A program made the position numbers and the translations under genes. The notes below the pieces were generated by a model. That model had not been told where the DNA came from. It did not search any database and saw nothing but the letters and a program-made list of their open reading frames with translations. This document shows positions 54,285 to 62,456 of a stretch of DNA of 64,000 bases, piece after piece. Positions within the stretch are counted from its first letter, which is position 1; every line of letters begins with the position of its first letter. The DNA is from Dyella acidiphila (lineage in GTDB: Bacteria; Pseudomonadota; Gammaproteobacteria; Xanthomonadales; Rhodanobacteraceae), in NCBI RefSeq assembly GCF_014863405.1, contig NZ_JACZZA010000010.1, forward strand, positions 1 through 64,000, in the 5' to 3' direction.

Positions 54285-56438
54285 ATGAGCAAGTCTATGC
54301 GTGCAAGTCGTGGAAGCGCCGCCACATCACATGCTGCAAGCCTGAGGGAGGGATTGCCCTTCCCGCTGGGCGCCACCTGGGATGGCCTTGGCGTGAACTT
54401 TGCGCTGTTTTCCGCGCACGCCACGCGCGTGGAGCTGTGCCTGTTCGATGAGCACTGCCAGGAAACCGAACGCATCACCCTGCCCGAATTCACCGACGAG
54501 GTCTGGCACGGCTACCTGCCGGATGCACGCCCCGGACAGTTGTACGGCTATCGCGTGCACGGCCCGTACGAACCGGATGCCGGCCATCGCTTCAACCCGA
54601 ACAAGCTGCTGCTCGACCCCTATGCCAAGCAGATCGTCGGCAAGCTGGAATGGAACGATGCGCTGTTCGGCTACACCATTGGCCATCCGGACAAAGACCT
54701 GAGTTTCGACGAACGCGACAGCGCGCCCTACATGCCCAAATCGCGCGTCATCGACCCGGCCTTTACCTGGGGCAACCACTATTGGCCAGGCGTACCGTGG
54801 GACCGCACCATTCTTTACGAGATGCACGTGCGCGGCTACACCATGCTGCATCCGCGCGTACCACAAGCCTTGCGCGGCACCTTTGCCGGATTGGCGCATC
54901 AGGAGGTGGCCGACTACATCCGCTCGCTTGGCGTCACCTCGGTGGAGCTGATGCCGGTGCACGCGTTCATCGATGACAAGCACCTGCTTGACATGGGTCT
55001 GCGCAATTACTGGGGCTACAACACGCTGAGCTTCTTCGCGCCGCATCCGCACTACATGGCCAGCAACACGGTGGCAGAGTTCAAGGAAATGGTGGCGCAT
55101 TTCCACGATGCCGGGCTGGAGGTGATCCTCGATGTGGTCTACAACCACACCGCCGAAGGCAACCACCTCGGACCGACGCTGTCGCTACGCGGCATCGACA
55201 ACGCCACTTACTATCGCCTGGCCGACAATCCGCGTCTGTATATCAACGATACCGGTACCGGCAACACGCTTGACCTGAGTCATTCACGCGTTTTGCAGAC
55301 GGTGATGGACTCGCTGCGCTATTGGACCACCGACATGCGCGTGGATGGCTTTCGCTTCGACCTGGCCACCATCCTCGGCCGCGAATCGCACGGCTTCGAC
55401 CAGGGCGGCGGTTTTCTCGATGCCTGCCGGCAGGATCCGGTACTGGGGCGCGTAAAGCTGATCGCCGAACCGTGGGACATCGGACCGGGCGGCTATCAGT
55501 CCGGCAAGTTTTCGCCCGGCTGGGCTGAATGGAACGACCGCTTCCGCGATGCCACACGCGCCTTCTGGCGCGGCGACGAAGGCCGCCTGCCGGACTTCGC
55601 CACCCGCCTGAACGGCTCGGCGGATATCTTCGACCAGCGTGGCCGACGCCCGTATGCATCGGTCAATTTCGTCACCGCGCACGACGGCTTCACCCTGCAC
55701 GACCTGGTCAGCTACAACGACAAGCACAACGAAGCCAACGGCGAAGACAACCGCGACGGCTCCAATAACAACCTCAGCTGGAACTGCGGCGAAGAAGGCG
55801 ACACCGAAAATCCCGATATTCTCAGCCTGCGCAATCGCCAGATGCGCAACATGCTGGCCAGTCTGCTGCTGTCGCAAGGCACGCCGATGCTGCTGGCCGG
55901 CGATGAATTCGCGCGCAGCCAGGGCGGCAACAACAATGCGTATTGCCAGGATAACGAGGTCACCTGGTTCAACTGGGAAGCGGTCAATGACCGGCGTCCG
56001 CTGATCGATTTCGTGCGGCGCCTGACCCGCCTGCGCCAGCACCATTCGTTGCTGCGGCGCAATCGCTTCCTGCATGGCCATGCCGACGAGGAAACCGGCG
56101 TCAAGGACGTTACCTGGGTCACGCCCGACGGCCAGGAATTCACCGAGGAGCGCTGGAACGATCCGCAGGCGCGTTGCCTGGGCATGCTGCTGGACGGGCG
56201 CGCCAAGCCAACCGGCGTAAAGAAGCCCGGGGCCGACAGCACCTTGCTGCTGTTGATCAATTCGCATCACGAACCGGTGCCGTTCCAGCTGCCGAAATTG
56301 CCCGCACGCTCGGAATGGCGACTGCTGCTGAGCAGTGCCGCGGGCTCGCGCAAGTCGGCATCGCTGGATCGCAGCAGCGTGACGCTCGAAGGCCGCAGCC
56401 TGATGCTGTACAAGGCGCATCCGCCCGTACTGCCCTGA
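54285..56438 (+). CDS. glgX: glycogen debranching enzyme GlgX (GH13)
   Basis: 717 residues. N-terminal CBM48 (FPLGATWDGLGVNFALFSAH), then the isoamylase-type barrel: YEMHVRGYTMLHPRVP, VELMPVHAFIDDKHL, WGYNTLSFFAPHPHYMAS, VILDVVYNHTAEGNHLGPTL, nucleophile DGFRFDLATILGRE, acid LIAEPWDIGPGGYQSG, VTAHDGFTLHDLVSYNDKHN and the family-typical DEFARSQGGNNNAYCQDNE. It removes alpha-1,6-linked side chains from glycogen and so supplies linear chains to TreY and MalQ. Last enzyme of the glycogen-trehalose operon. Confidence 0.95.
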   Translation: MSKSMRASRGSAATSHAASLREGLPFPLGATWDGLGVNFALFSAHATRVELCLFDEHCQETERITLPEFTDEVWHGYLPDARPGQLYGYRVHGPYEPDAGHRFNPNKLLLDPYAKQIVGKLEWNDALFGYTIGHPDKDLSFDERDSAPYMPKSRVIDPAFTWGNHYWPGVPWDRTILYEMHVRGYTMLHPRVPQALRGTFAGLAHQEVADYIRSLGVTSVELMPVHAFIDDKHLLDMGLRNYWGYNTLSFFAPHPHYMASNTVAEFKEMVAHFHDAGLEVILDVVYNHTAEGNHLGPTLSLRGIDNATYYRLADNPRLYINDTGTGNTLDLSHSRVLQTVMDSLRYWTTDMRVDGFRFDLATILGRESHGFDQGGGFLDACRQDPVLGRVKLIAEPWDIGPGGYQSGKFSPGWAEWNDRFRDATRAFWRGDEGRLPDFATRLNGSADIFDQRGRRPYASVNFVTAHDGFTLHDLVSYNDKHNEANGEDNRDGSNNNLSWNCGEEGDTENPDILSLRNRQMRNMLASLLLSQGTPMLLAGDEFARSQGGNNNAYCQDNEVTWFNWEAVNDRRPLIDFVRRLTRLRQHHSLLRRNRFLHGHADEETGVKDVTWVTPDGQEFTEERWNDPQARCLGMLLDGRAKPTGVKKPGADSTLLLLINSHHEPVPFQLPKLPARSEWRLLLSSAAGSRKSASLDRSSVTLEGRSLMLYKAHPPVLP

Positions 56439-56458
56439 GCGCAGTGAGGCTGCCGTGC

Positions 56459-57280
56459 ATGGACCGTCCCTTCCGCCCTGCTTTCCGCTTCGCCATCGCC
56501 GGCATTGGCGACGACGACTTGTCGACGCACGCCGCCGCGATCGCGTTTTATTCGGCCCTGTCGATGGCGCCGATCGTGCTGCTGATGCTGTGGGGCTTGT
56601 CCTGGCTGGGCCCGCAATGGCAACCGGAACTGGCCGGCGCCCTGACCGGCATGATGGGCAGCAAGGCTGCCGCCACCATCGTCAGCGTGGTCAACAGTGC
56701 CAAATCGCGGCCGGAAACCGGCAATATCGCCGGCCTGATCGGCATTGCCGTGACCTTGTTCAGCGCCTCGGCGGTGTTTGCGCAACTGCAGTCCACGCTC
56801 AATCGCATCTGGCATATCCAGAGCGCCGAACATCACATGATCAGTCACTGGCTGAAGGCGCGTGCGCGTGCGTTCGGCTTGCTGGTCGGCATCGCCTTCC
56901 TGATGATCGTATCGTTCGCCGCCAGCGCGGTGATCCATCTATTGATACCGCGTGCCGTGGCCGCCTGGGCCTCGGCCGAATACGTGGTGTCGTTGGCGAT
57001 TTTCGCCACCGCCTTCGCCGCCATGTACCGCGTACTGCCCGATACGCATATCGCCTGGAGCGATGCCGGCTGGGGCGGCCTGTTGACCACGCTGCTGTTC
57101 ATCCTCGGCAAGTTCGGCATCGAACTGTATATCCAGCACGCCAGCATCGGCGGCGCCTACGGCTCGGCCGGCGGCCTGGTGGTGATGCTTACCTGGGTGT
57201 ACTACGCCTCGTTTGTGGTGCTGCTGGGTGCGGAGCTGACGCATGGGCTGGCGCAGGCGCGGAACAGATCGCCGAACTGA
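56459..57280 (+). CDS. YihY/virulence factor BrkB family membrane protein
   Basis: 273 residues from ATG 56459, 20 bases after the glgX stop; the open frame extends upstream within glgX without meaning. Six membrane segments with the family's DDLSTHAAAIAFYSALSMAP near the N-terminus, FAQLQSTLNRIWHI, LKARARAFGLLVGIAFLM and YGSAGGLVVMLTWVYYASFV near the end. Once called ribonuclease BN in error. Inner-membrane protein of unknown transport role. Possibly the tail of the operon. Confidence 0.9.
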   Translation: MDRPFRPAFRFAIAGIGDDDLSTHAAAIAFYSALSMAPIVLLMLWGLSWLGPQWQPELAGALTGMMGSKAAATIVSVVNSAKSRPETGNIAGLIGIAVTLFSASAVFAQLQSTLNRIWHIQSAEHHMISHWLKARARAFGLLVGIAFLMIVSFAASAVIHLLIPRAVAAWASAEYVVSLAIFATAFAAMYRVLPDTHIAWSDAGWGGLLTTLLFILGKFGIELYIQHASIGGAYGSAGGLVVMLTWVYYASFVVLLGAELTHGLAQARNRSPN

Positions 57281-57454
57281 ATGCATCGACTCTGCTTTCG
57301 CCATTCCTCGACCTTCTGCCAACCTATTTTCAGCCTAGCATCGGGCACGCTGTGCGAGAGGTTGCGGCCATGCGCGATGACACCATTTTCGCCTCACCTT
57401 CATGCCTGAGACGGGGCGTGTCCGGTCACGTGCGAGCTTGATGGCGTCGACGAC

Positions 57455-59350
57455 ATGGTCGAAAAAACATCAGCAGCAGATGGCAAACCAAAGAAATCGC
57501 TGCCGGCCCTCGCCCTGGCCGCCACCGGCGTGGTGTTCGGCGATATCGCCACCAGCCCGCTGTATTCATTGCAGCAGGCCTTCGGCGAACAGGGCATCAA
57601 GCCCGATCACGACAGCGTGCTGGGTTTGTTGTCGCTATGCCTGTATGCCCTGCTGATCGTGGTGACCGGCAAATACGTGCTGGTGGTGATGCGCGCGGAC
57701 AATCATGGCGAAGGCGGCATGATGGCGCTGGGCGCGCTCGCCCGTGGCGCCATGCGCGGACACGGGCGCCTGACCTGGCTGACCATCATGGTGGGACTGG
57801 CTGGCGCGGCGCTGTTCTTCGGCGACAGCGTGATCACTCCGGCCATCTCGGTGCTATCGGCGGTCGAAGGCCTGCAGTTGGCCTCACCCGCGATGAAAGA
57901 ATGGGTCTTGCCGATCGCGGTGACGATCCTGATCGGGCTGTTTCTGCTTCAACGCGGCGGCAGTGCGCTGCTGGGCCATCTGTTCGGCCCGATCATGACG
58001 CTGTGGCTGCTTTCCATCGCGGCGCTCGGCGTCGTCGCGATCGTGCAGAATCCCAAGATATTCGAGGCGGTCAATCCGTATTACGCGGTGCTGTACATGC
58101 AGCACAACGGCTTCAAGGGATTCGCGTCGCTGGGCGCGGTGGTGCTGGTGCTGACCGGCGCGGAGGCGCTGTATGCCGATATCGGCCACTTCGGCACGCG
58201 GCCGATTCGCGTTTCCTGGCTATGCCTGGCGCTGCCGGCCCTGCTGCTGAATTATTTCGGCCAGGGCGCGCGGCTGATGGCGCAGCCCGGCCAGAGCGGC
58301 CAGCCGTTTTTTGCGCTGGTGCCGCATACCCTGCTCTATCCGATGATCGTGCTGGCCACCCTCGCCACGGTGATCGCGTCGCAGGCGGTGGTATCGGGCA
58401 CGTTCTCGATGGTGCGCCAAAGCATCCAGCTCGGCTATCTGCCGCGTGCGCGCGTCCTGCATACGTCCAAGGAAATGGAAGGCCAGATCTATCTGCCGGC
58501 CATCAACATGATCTTGTTCGTGGCCGTGATGGTGGCGGTACTGGCCTTTCGTTCCTCGCAGCGATTGGGCGGCGCCTATGGCATCGCCGTCAGCGGCACC
58601 ATGCTGATCACTACCGCGCTGCTGCTGTTGGTGGCCAAGCGCCAGTGGCGCTGGGGCATTTTCAGGCTGGTCGGATTCGGCTTGCTGTTCGGCATCATCG
58701 ATGGCGCCTTTGTCGCGGCGAACCTGCTGAAACTGCCGCAAGGCGGCTGGTTCCCGCTAGTGGTGGCGGCGATCGCCATGCTGATCATGACTACCTGGCG
58801 GCGCGGGCGCATGCTGACTATCCAGCGGCTGCATGCCAGGGAGGAACGGCTGGATGGTGTAATCGCCAAGACCATGGCCGATTCCCCGCTGCGCGCCGAC
58901 GGCACCGCGGTGTTCATGACCCGCAGCCGCAAGTGGGCGCCGCACGCCCTGCTGCAGAATCTGCGGCATAACCAGGTGCTGCATCAGCGCAATATCTTTT
59001 TGCATATCGACGACGGGGGCGACAGCTCGCGAGTCGGGGAAAAACAGCGCAGCGAGCTGCAGGATCTGGGCAACGGTTTCTACTGGGTGCATCTGCGCTT
59101 CGGCTTCAACGAGCATATCGATGTGCCGGCGCGGCTGCGCGAACTGGGTTTCGATCCCGTGCTGGAGCCGGAGCAGCTGACTTATTTTGTCGGGTTCGAT
59201 GAGCTCACCGCGGCGCAGAAAAAGGGCCAGATGTGGCGCTGGCGCAAGATGGTGTTCATCTATCTGTATCGGAACGCATTGCCGGCGGTGCTTTATTACG
59301 GGATGCCGGCGCGGCGGCTGGTGGAGATCGGGACCAGGGTGGATTTGTGA
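57455..59350 (+). CDS. kup: Kup-type potassium transporter
   Basis: 631 residues, 12 membrane helices followed by a cytoplasmic C-terminal region of about 150 residues. Family motifs: ALAATGVVFGDIATSPLYSL near the N-terminus, MRADNHGEGGMMALGAL, FFGDSVITPAISVLSAVEGL, LTGAEALYADIGHFG, LNYFGQGARL and SGTFSMVRQSIQLGYLPRAR. It takes up K+ with H+ symport, important under acid or hyperosmotic conditions. It is preceded by a 174-base gap after the YihY gene, so probably has its own promoter. Confidence 0.96.
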   Translation: MVEKTSAADGKPKKSLPALALAATGVVFGDIATSPLYSLQQAFGEQGIKPDHDSVLGLLSLCLYALLIVVTGKYVLVVMRADNHGEGGMMALGALARGAMRGHGRLTWLTIMVGLAGAALFFGDSVITPAISVLSAVEGLQLASPAMKEWVLPIAVTILIGLFLLQRGGSALLGHLFGPIMTLWLLSIAALGVVAIVQNPKIFEAVNPYYAVLYMQHNGFKGFASLGAVVLVLTGAEALYADIGHFGTRPIRVSWLCLALPALLLNYFGQGARLMAQPGQSGQPFFALVPHTLLYPMIVLATLATVIASQAVVSGTFSMVRQSIQLGYLPRARVLHTSKEMEGQIYLPAINMILFVAVMVAVLAFRSSQRLGGAYGIAVSGTMLITTALLLLVAKRQWRWGIFRLVGFGLLFGIIDGAFVAANLLKLPQGGWFPLVVAAIAMLIMTTWRRGRMLTIQRLHAREERLDGVIAKTMADSPLRADGTAVFMTRSRKWAPHALLQNLRHNQVLHQRNIFLHIDDGGDSSRVGEKQRSELQDLGNGFYWVHLRFGFNEHIDVPARLRELGFDPVLEPEQLTYFVGFDELTAAQKKGQMWRWRKMVFIYLYRNALPAVLYYGMPARRLVEIGTRVDL

Positions 59351-59385
59351 GCGTTGCCGTATTGATACCGCTCGCTACACGATGA

Positions 59386-59415
59386 CGTCATGCCCGCTTT
59401 CGCAGGAATGACATC
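59386..59415. repeat. solo REP-like half element
   Basis: GTCATGCCCGCTTTCGCAGG followed by AATGACATCC is a single copy of the REP-like core that occurs as an inverted pair at 28971-29050. It lies 36 bases after the kup stop. Confidence 0.7.
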
Positions 59416-59549
59416 CATACGGGTTTGAAGCTACCCGCAAAGGCAGTGCGCGCCTCAAGCGTGATCCGGCACACGTCGTTGACGAAACCACCGCGCAACC
59501 TTGAGGCTGCGCTTGCGATGATTCTCCCAACGCACCCACGGCCTTTCCC

Positions 59550-59714
59550 ATGACTCTCCGCAACGAAGCCGTCGAACGTCGCCGCCGCAAGAACGTCAAG
59601 TTCGAGCAGGAACGCGTGGCTTCGCTCGATTCCGACCTGCAGCGCGCCGGCGGCATCAAGTCGCCGCCCAAGAACGAAGACAAGCCCAAGCCGGCGAAGA
59701 AATCCACGCACTAA
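59550..59714 (+). CDS. hypothetical 54-residue basic protein
   Basis: ATG 59550 to TAA 59714. Sequence character: MTLRNEAVERRRRKNVKFEQ, then ERVASLDSDLQRAGGIKSPP and a Lys/Pro-rich tail ending KKSTH. It is very basic and probably disordered or helical, and might bind nucleic acid. The compositional bias is not that of a random high-GC frame, and it fills an otherwise empty gap next to other small stress proteins. No strong ribosome binding site is visible. Family unknown. Confidence 0.5.
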   Translation: MTLRNEAVERRRRKNVKFEQERVASLDSDLQRAGGIKSPPKNEDKPKPAKKSTH

Positions 59715-59723
59715 ACCACCGGC

Positions 59724-60188
59724 TCAACGGTGCCCGCGCCGGAAGATGCGCTTGAGCTTGGCCAGTTCCTCGCGCGCGGACTGGATGGTTTCGTAAGCCC
59801 CCAGCACGGTCTCGCGCGGTTGCGGCGACAGATGCCCTTCCTGCAGCACATCGCAATATTTCTGCTTGAGCAGGCCTTCGCGGCGGTCCACTTCCTCGAC
59901 CACCGCCCAGTCGCCTTCATGCAGCACGTAATACAGATTGCTCATCGCGCGCTGCAAGGGCGCGACCAGGCTGCCGTCGTCCTTGGGATCGCCGCCGATC
60001 GCATCGACCTGATCGCGCAATCTGGCGGACAACGCCAGGCGTTCGCGGCAGCGGATCCGCAGCACCTGCGTCAACTCGGCGCTGCGCGCATCGCCCATTG
60101 CCTGGCTGTATTGCTCGGCGCTGTCGAGGGTGAGGCTGATCAGGCGATTGAGCACCCGGATGTCATAGTGCCGTTGGGCCACAGGCAT
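59724..60188 (-). CDS. PA2169/DUF2383 four-helix-bundle stress protein
   Basis: 154 residues: LNRLISLTLDSAEQYSQAMG, LTQVLRIRCRERLALSARLR, LQRAMSNLYYVLHEGDWAVV and VLGAYETIQSAREELAKLKR. The helical pattern with paired acidic and His residues matches the PA2169/DUF2383 family, a ferritin-like four-helix bundle linked to general stress response. It stands with the small 59550 gene (convergent, 9 bases apart) and the BON gene region. Confidence 0.82.
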   Translation of the reverse strand: MPVAQRHYDIRVLNRLISLTLDSAEQYSQAMGDARSAELTQVLRIRCRERLALSARLRDQVDAIGGDPKDDGSLVAPLQRAMSNLYYVLHEGDWAVVEEVDRREGLLKQKYCDVLQEGHLSPQPRETVLGAYETIQSAREELAKLKRIFRRGHR

Positions 60189-60400
60189 GCGTCTCCGCGT
60201 TGAGTACGCGCTTCATTCTGCGTAATAAGCGTTTACATGCAGTACTTCATGAGTAAAGACGCGGTTATCGCCGAATCTGTTCAGGCACGCCGGCAGGTGC
60301 GCGAAGACAAGCCGGCGACGATGCCTCCACCTCGCATAAAGGCGCGAAGACCGATCATCCCCGGCAACGCATCGAGCAGAACCTCGCTGGAGAAACCGCC

Positions 60401-61154
60401 ATGATTCGAGACTATTTCCGATTCCCGCAGCGGCAAGGCGCACGCCCGCAGCATGAGCATGAACAGCACCGCCAGGAATCCGGCCGCCGCTCGCCGCGCA
60501 GCATGCGCGACAACCCGGACTGGGACCGCTGGCCCGATGCCGAGGCTTTGCGCTGGAGTCCGCGTGCCGCCCGCGAAGAAGCGGCGCCTACTCAAGACAA
60601 CAGTTATTTCGAGGAAGGCTACGGTTACGGCGATGCGTATTTCGGCGACGACCAGCGCGCCCCCCGCTCACGCTTCCAGGAAGGTTGGGAAGGCAGCTAT
60701 CGCAGCGCGCCGTGGACGGCTAGGCAACGATCAGGTTGCGCCGGGCATGCACGGCCCGTACGGCCATTCGCAGCAATATGACCTGGGTCCGGAAAGCTGG
60801 ATTGCCGATGAAGATTTCGCACGCCCCCGCCACCGCAGCGATGCCCATCGGCGGCAGGAACGCCAGCAAGGCGCGCATCGCGGCATCGGTCCGCAGAATT
60901 ACACCCGTTCCGACGAGCGCGTCCGCGATGACGTCTGCGACCGGCTCACCGACCATCCGGAAGTCGATGCGCGCCATCTGGATGTCACGGTGGAGAACGG
61001 CGTAGTGCTACTGCAAGGCACCGTGTCCGATCGCGTGATGAAATATGGTGCCGAAGACTGCTCCTGGCACGTCAATGGCGTAAAGGATGTGGACAACCGG
61101 ATTCGCGTCGACCGTCGTCAACCGCAGCAGCGCGAAGGATCGAGCCAGCTATAA
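60401..61154 (+). pseudogene. BON-domain stress protein gene with a frameshift
   Basis: The N-terminal part is in frame 60401 (ATG with GGAG upstream): MIRDYFRFPQRQ, then WDRWPDAEALRW, NSYFEEGYGYGDAYFGDDQR and GWEGSYRSAPWT. The C-terminal part is in another frame and ends at 61154: GPYGHSQQYDLGPESWIADE, then IGPQNYTRSDERVRDDVCDR, and a BON domain (VDARHLDVTVENGVVLLQGT, then VNGVKDVDNRIRVDRRQ). The two halves together have the layout of disordered-N-terminus BON proteins (OsmY-like). The frame must change by one base at about 60705-60730. It is either a real frameshift mutation or a sequencing error. Confidence 0.75.
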
Positions 61155-61179
61155 GTTCAATCCGCGCCGCCGACATAGC

Positions 61180-61212
61180 GACGCCCCGTGATTGACATCA
61201 CGGGGCGTCTTT
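61180..61212. terminator. bidirectional Rho-independent terminator
   Basis: GACGCCCCGTGAT-TGAC-ATCACGGGGCGTC, a perfect 13-bp stem followed by TTTGC. It lies between the convergent BON gene (stop 61154) and response-regulator gene (stop 61241). Confidence 0.88.
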
Positions 61213-61240
61213 GCATGGATAACAGAGAAGATCGCTGGGC

Positions 61241-61981
61241 TCAGGCCGCAGCGGTCGTCGCCTTGCTGCTGCCGCCTTCTTCACTCAGATCGGCCAGGCG
61301 GTAGCCGGCCGAGTGGATCGTGTGCAGCAGCGGGCGGGCGAACGGTTTGTCGATCACCCGGCGCAGGTTGTACAGATGCGAGCGCAAGGTGTCGGAATCG
61401 GGCAAGGTGTCGCCCCAGATTTCGCGCTCGATGTCGCGCCGGTTGACCACGCGCGGCGACTCGCGCATCAGGATGCCGAGAATGCGCAGGCCGATCGGCG
61501 ACACGGTAAGTTCCTTGCCGGCGCGCGTCAGGCGCAAGGTGGCGGTGTCGAAGCTCAGGTCGCCCACGCTCAGGGTCTCGGTTGACACCTGGCGGCGGTC
61601 GCGGCGGATCAGTGCGCGGATACGCGCTTCCAGCTCGCGCACTTCGAAGGGCTTGACCAGGTAATCGTCTGCACCGGCCTGCAGGCCCATCAGCTTGTCG
61701 TCGAGCATATTGCGGCCGGTAAGCATCAGGATGGGGGTGGAATTCTTGGCGTCGCCGCGCAGCTTGCGGCACACGTCCAGGCCGTCGATGCCCGGGATGC
61801 GCAAATCCAGGATGATGGCGTCATAGCTGTTGGTGACGGCCAGGTGAAGGCCGCTGATGCCGTCGGCGGCGAAATCCACCGAGTATCCGCAACAGTCCAG
61901 ATAATCGCCGACCGACTCGGCTACCTCTCGGCTATCCTCAATAAGCAGCAATATTCCCGTATGTTCTTCTGATCGAAACAT
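61241..61981 (-). CDS. OmpR/PhoB-family response regulator
   Basis: 246 residues from ATG 61981 (GAGGG upstream; a GTG at 62002 is an alternative). Receiver domain: acidic pocket LLLIEDSREV, phospho-acceptor Asp in AIILDLRIPGIDG, Thr in MLTGRN and Lys in YLVKPFE. C-terminal winged helix: LSFDTATLRLTRAGKELTVS, then WGDTLPDSDTLRSHLYNLRR and TIHSAGYRLAD. It activates or represses transcription when phosphorylated. No partner kinase adjoins; the hybrid kinase 0.5 kb away, with its own receiver, is a possible but unproven partner. Confidence 0.93.
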   Translation of the reverse strand: MFRSEEHTGILLLIEDSREVAESVGDYLDCCGYSVDFAADGISGLHLAVTNSYDAIILDLRIPGIDGLDVCRKLRGDAKNSTPILMLTGRNMLDDKLMGLQAGADDYLVKPFEVRELEARIRALIRRDRRQVSTETLSVGDLSFDTATLRLTRAGKELTVSPIGLRILGILMRESPRVVNRRDIEREIWGDTLPDSDTLRSHLYNLRRVIDKPFARPLLHTIHSAGYRLADLSEEGGSSKATTAAA

Positions 61982-62084
61982 AATGCCCTCGCTGATCTTC
62001 ACATCACCATGAAGATCGAGCTTAGCCCCTGCAACCGCATATGAGTTGTGACGTAAGCGCCTAGAAGTTGTGCATTAGAAGTTC

Positions 62085-62113
62085 AAAAAACGTTAGGGGC
62101 GGTTGGCCGCCCC
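62085..62113 (-). terminator. Rho-independent terminator of the KGG gene (minus strand)
   Basis: On the minus strand GGGGCGG-CCAA-CCGCCCC is followed by TAACGTTTTTT: a GC-rich stem with a six-base T-run, 22 bases beyond the KGG stop. Confidence 0.88.
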
Positions 62114-62134
62114 TGATCCGTTGCGAGGGCCGCA

Positions 62135-62332
62135 TCAGACGTTCTTATGGCTCTGCTGGCCGGCCCTGACGTGCTGCTCATGGGTGCCGCCGCTGCTCTT
62201 CCTGCCGGCCGCGACGTGTTGCTCAGGGGTGGCATGGTCACCCCCACCGGCCTTGCCGCCCTTGCTGGCGATCTTGCGTTGTTGTTCTTGATCCATCGAG
62301 GCGAAGCCGCGATTTTCTGTCTTGCTGGTCAT
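62135..62332 (-). CDS. KGG-motif stress-induced protein
   Basis: 65 residues: MTSKTENRGFASMDQEQQRK, then IASKGGKAGGGDHATPEQHV and AAGRKSSGGTHEQHVRAGQQ. The KGG repeat (GFASMDxEKQRxIASKGG) identifies the small hydrophilic general-stress family (PF10685; B. subtilis GsiB and E. coli YciG relatives), linked to desiccation and stationary phase. Single gene with its own terminator. Confidence 0.95.
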   Translation of the reverse strand: MTSKTENRGFASMDQEQQRKIASKGGKAGGGDHATPEQHVAAGRKSSGGTHEQHVRAGQQSHKNV

Positions 62333-62456
62333 AACTAACTCCGGTTGATCGGTACAACGTCCGCGTTGCTGCGAACGGGGCCTACCCTATCAACCCGGTA
62401 GTCAATCGAACTGGATATTGATGTGATAAATGTCTTCGCCTCAGCGAGCGCAGCGC

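Noticed and set aside
60249-60404. 51-codon frame whose TGA overlaps the BON gene ATG
   Set aside because: No ribosome binding site and no recognisable sequence; the overlap could be chance. Not listed as a gene.
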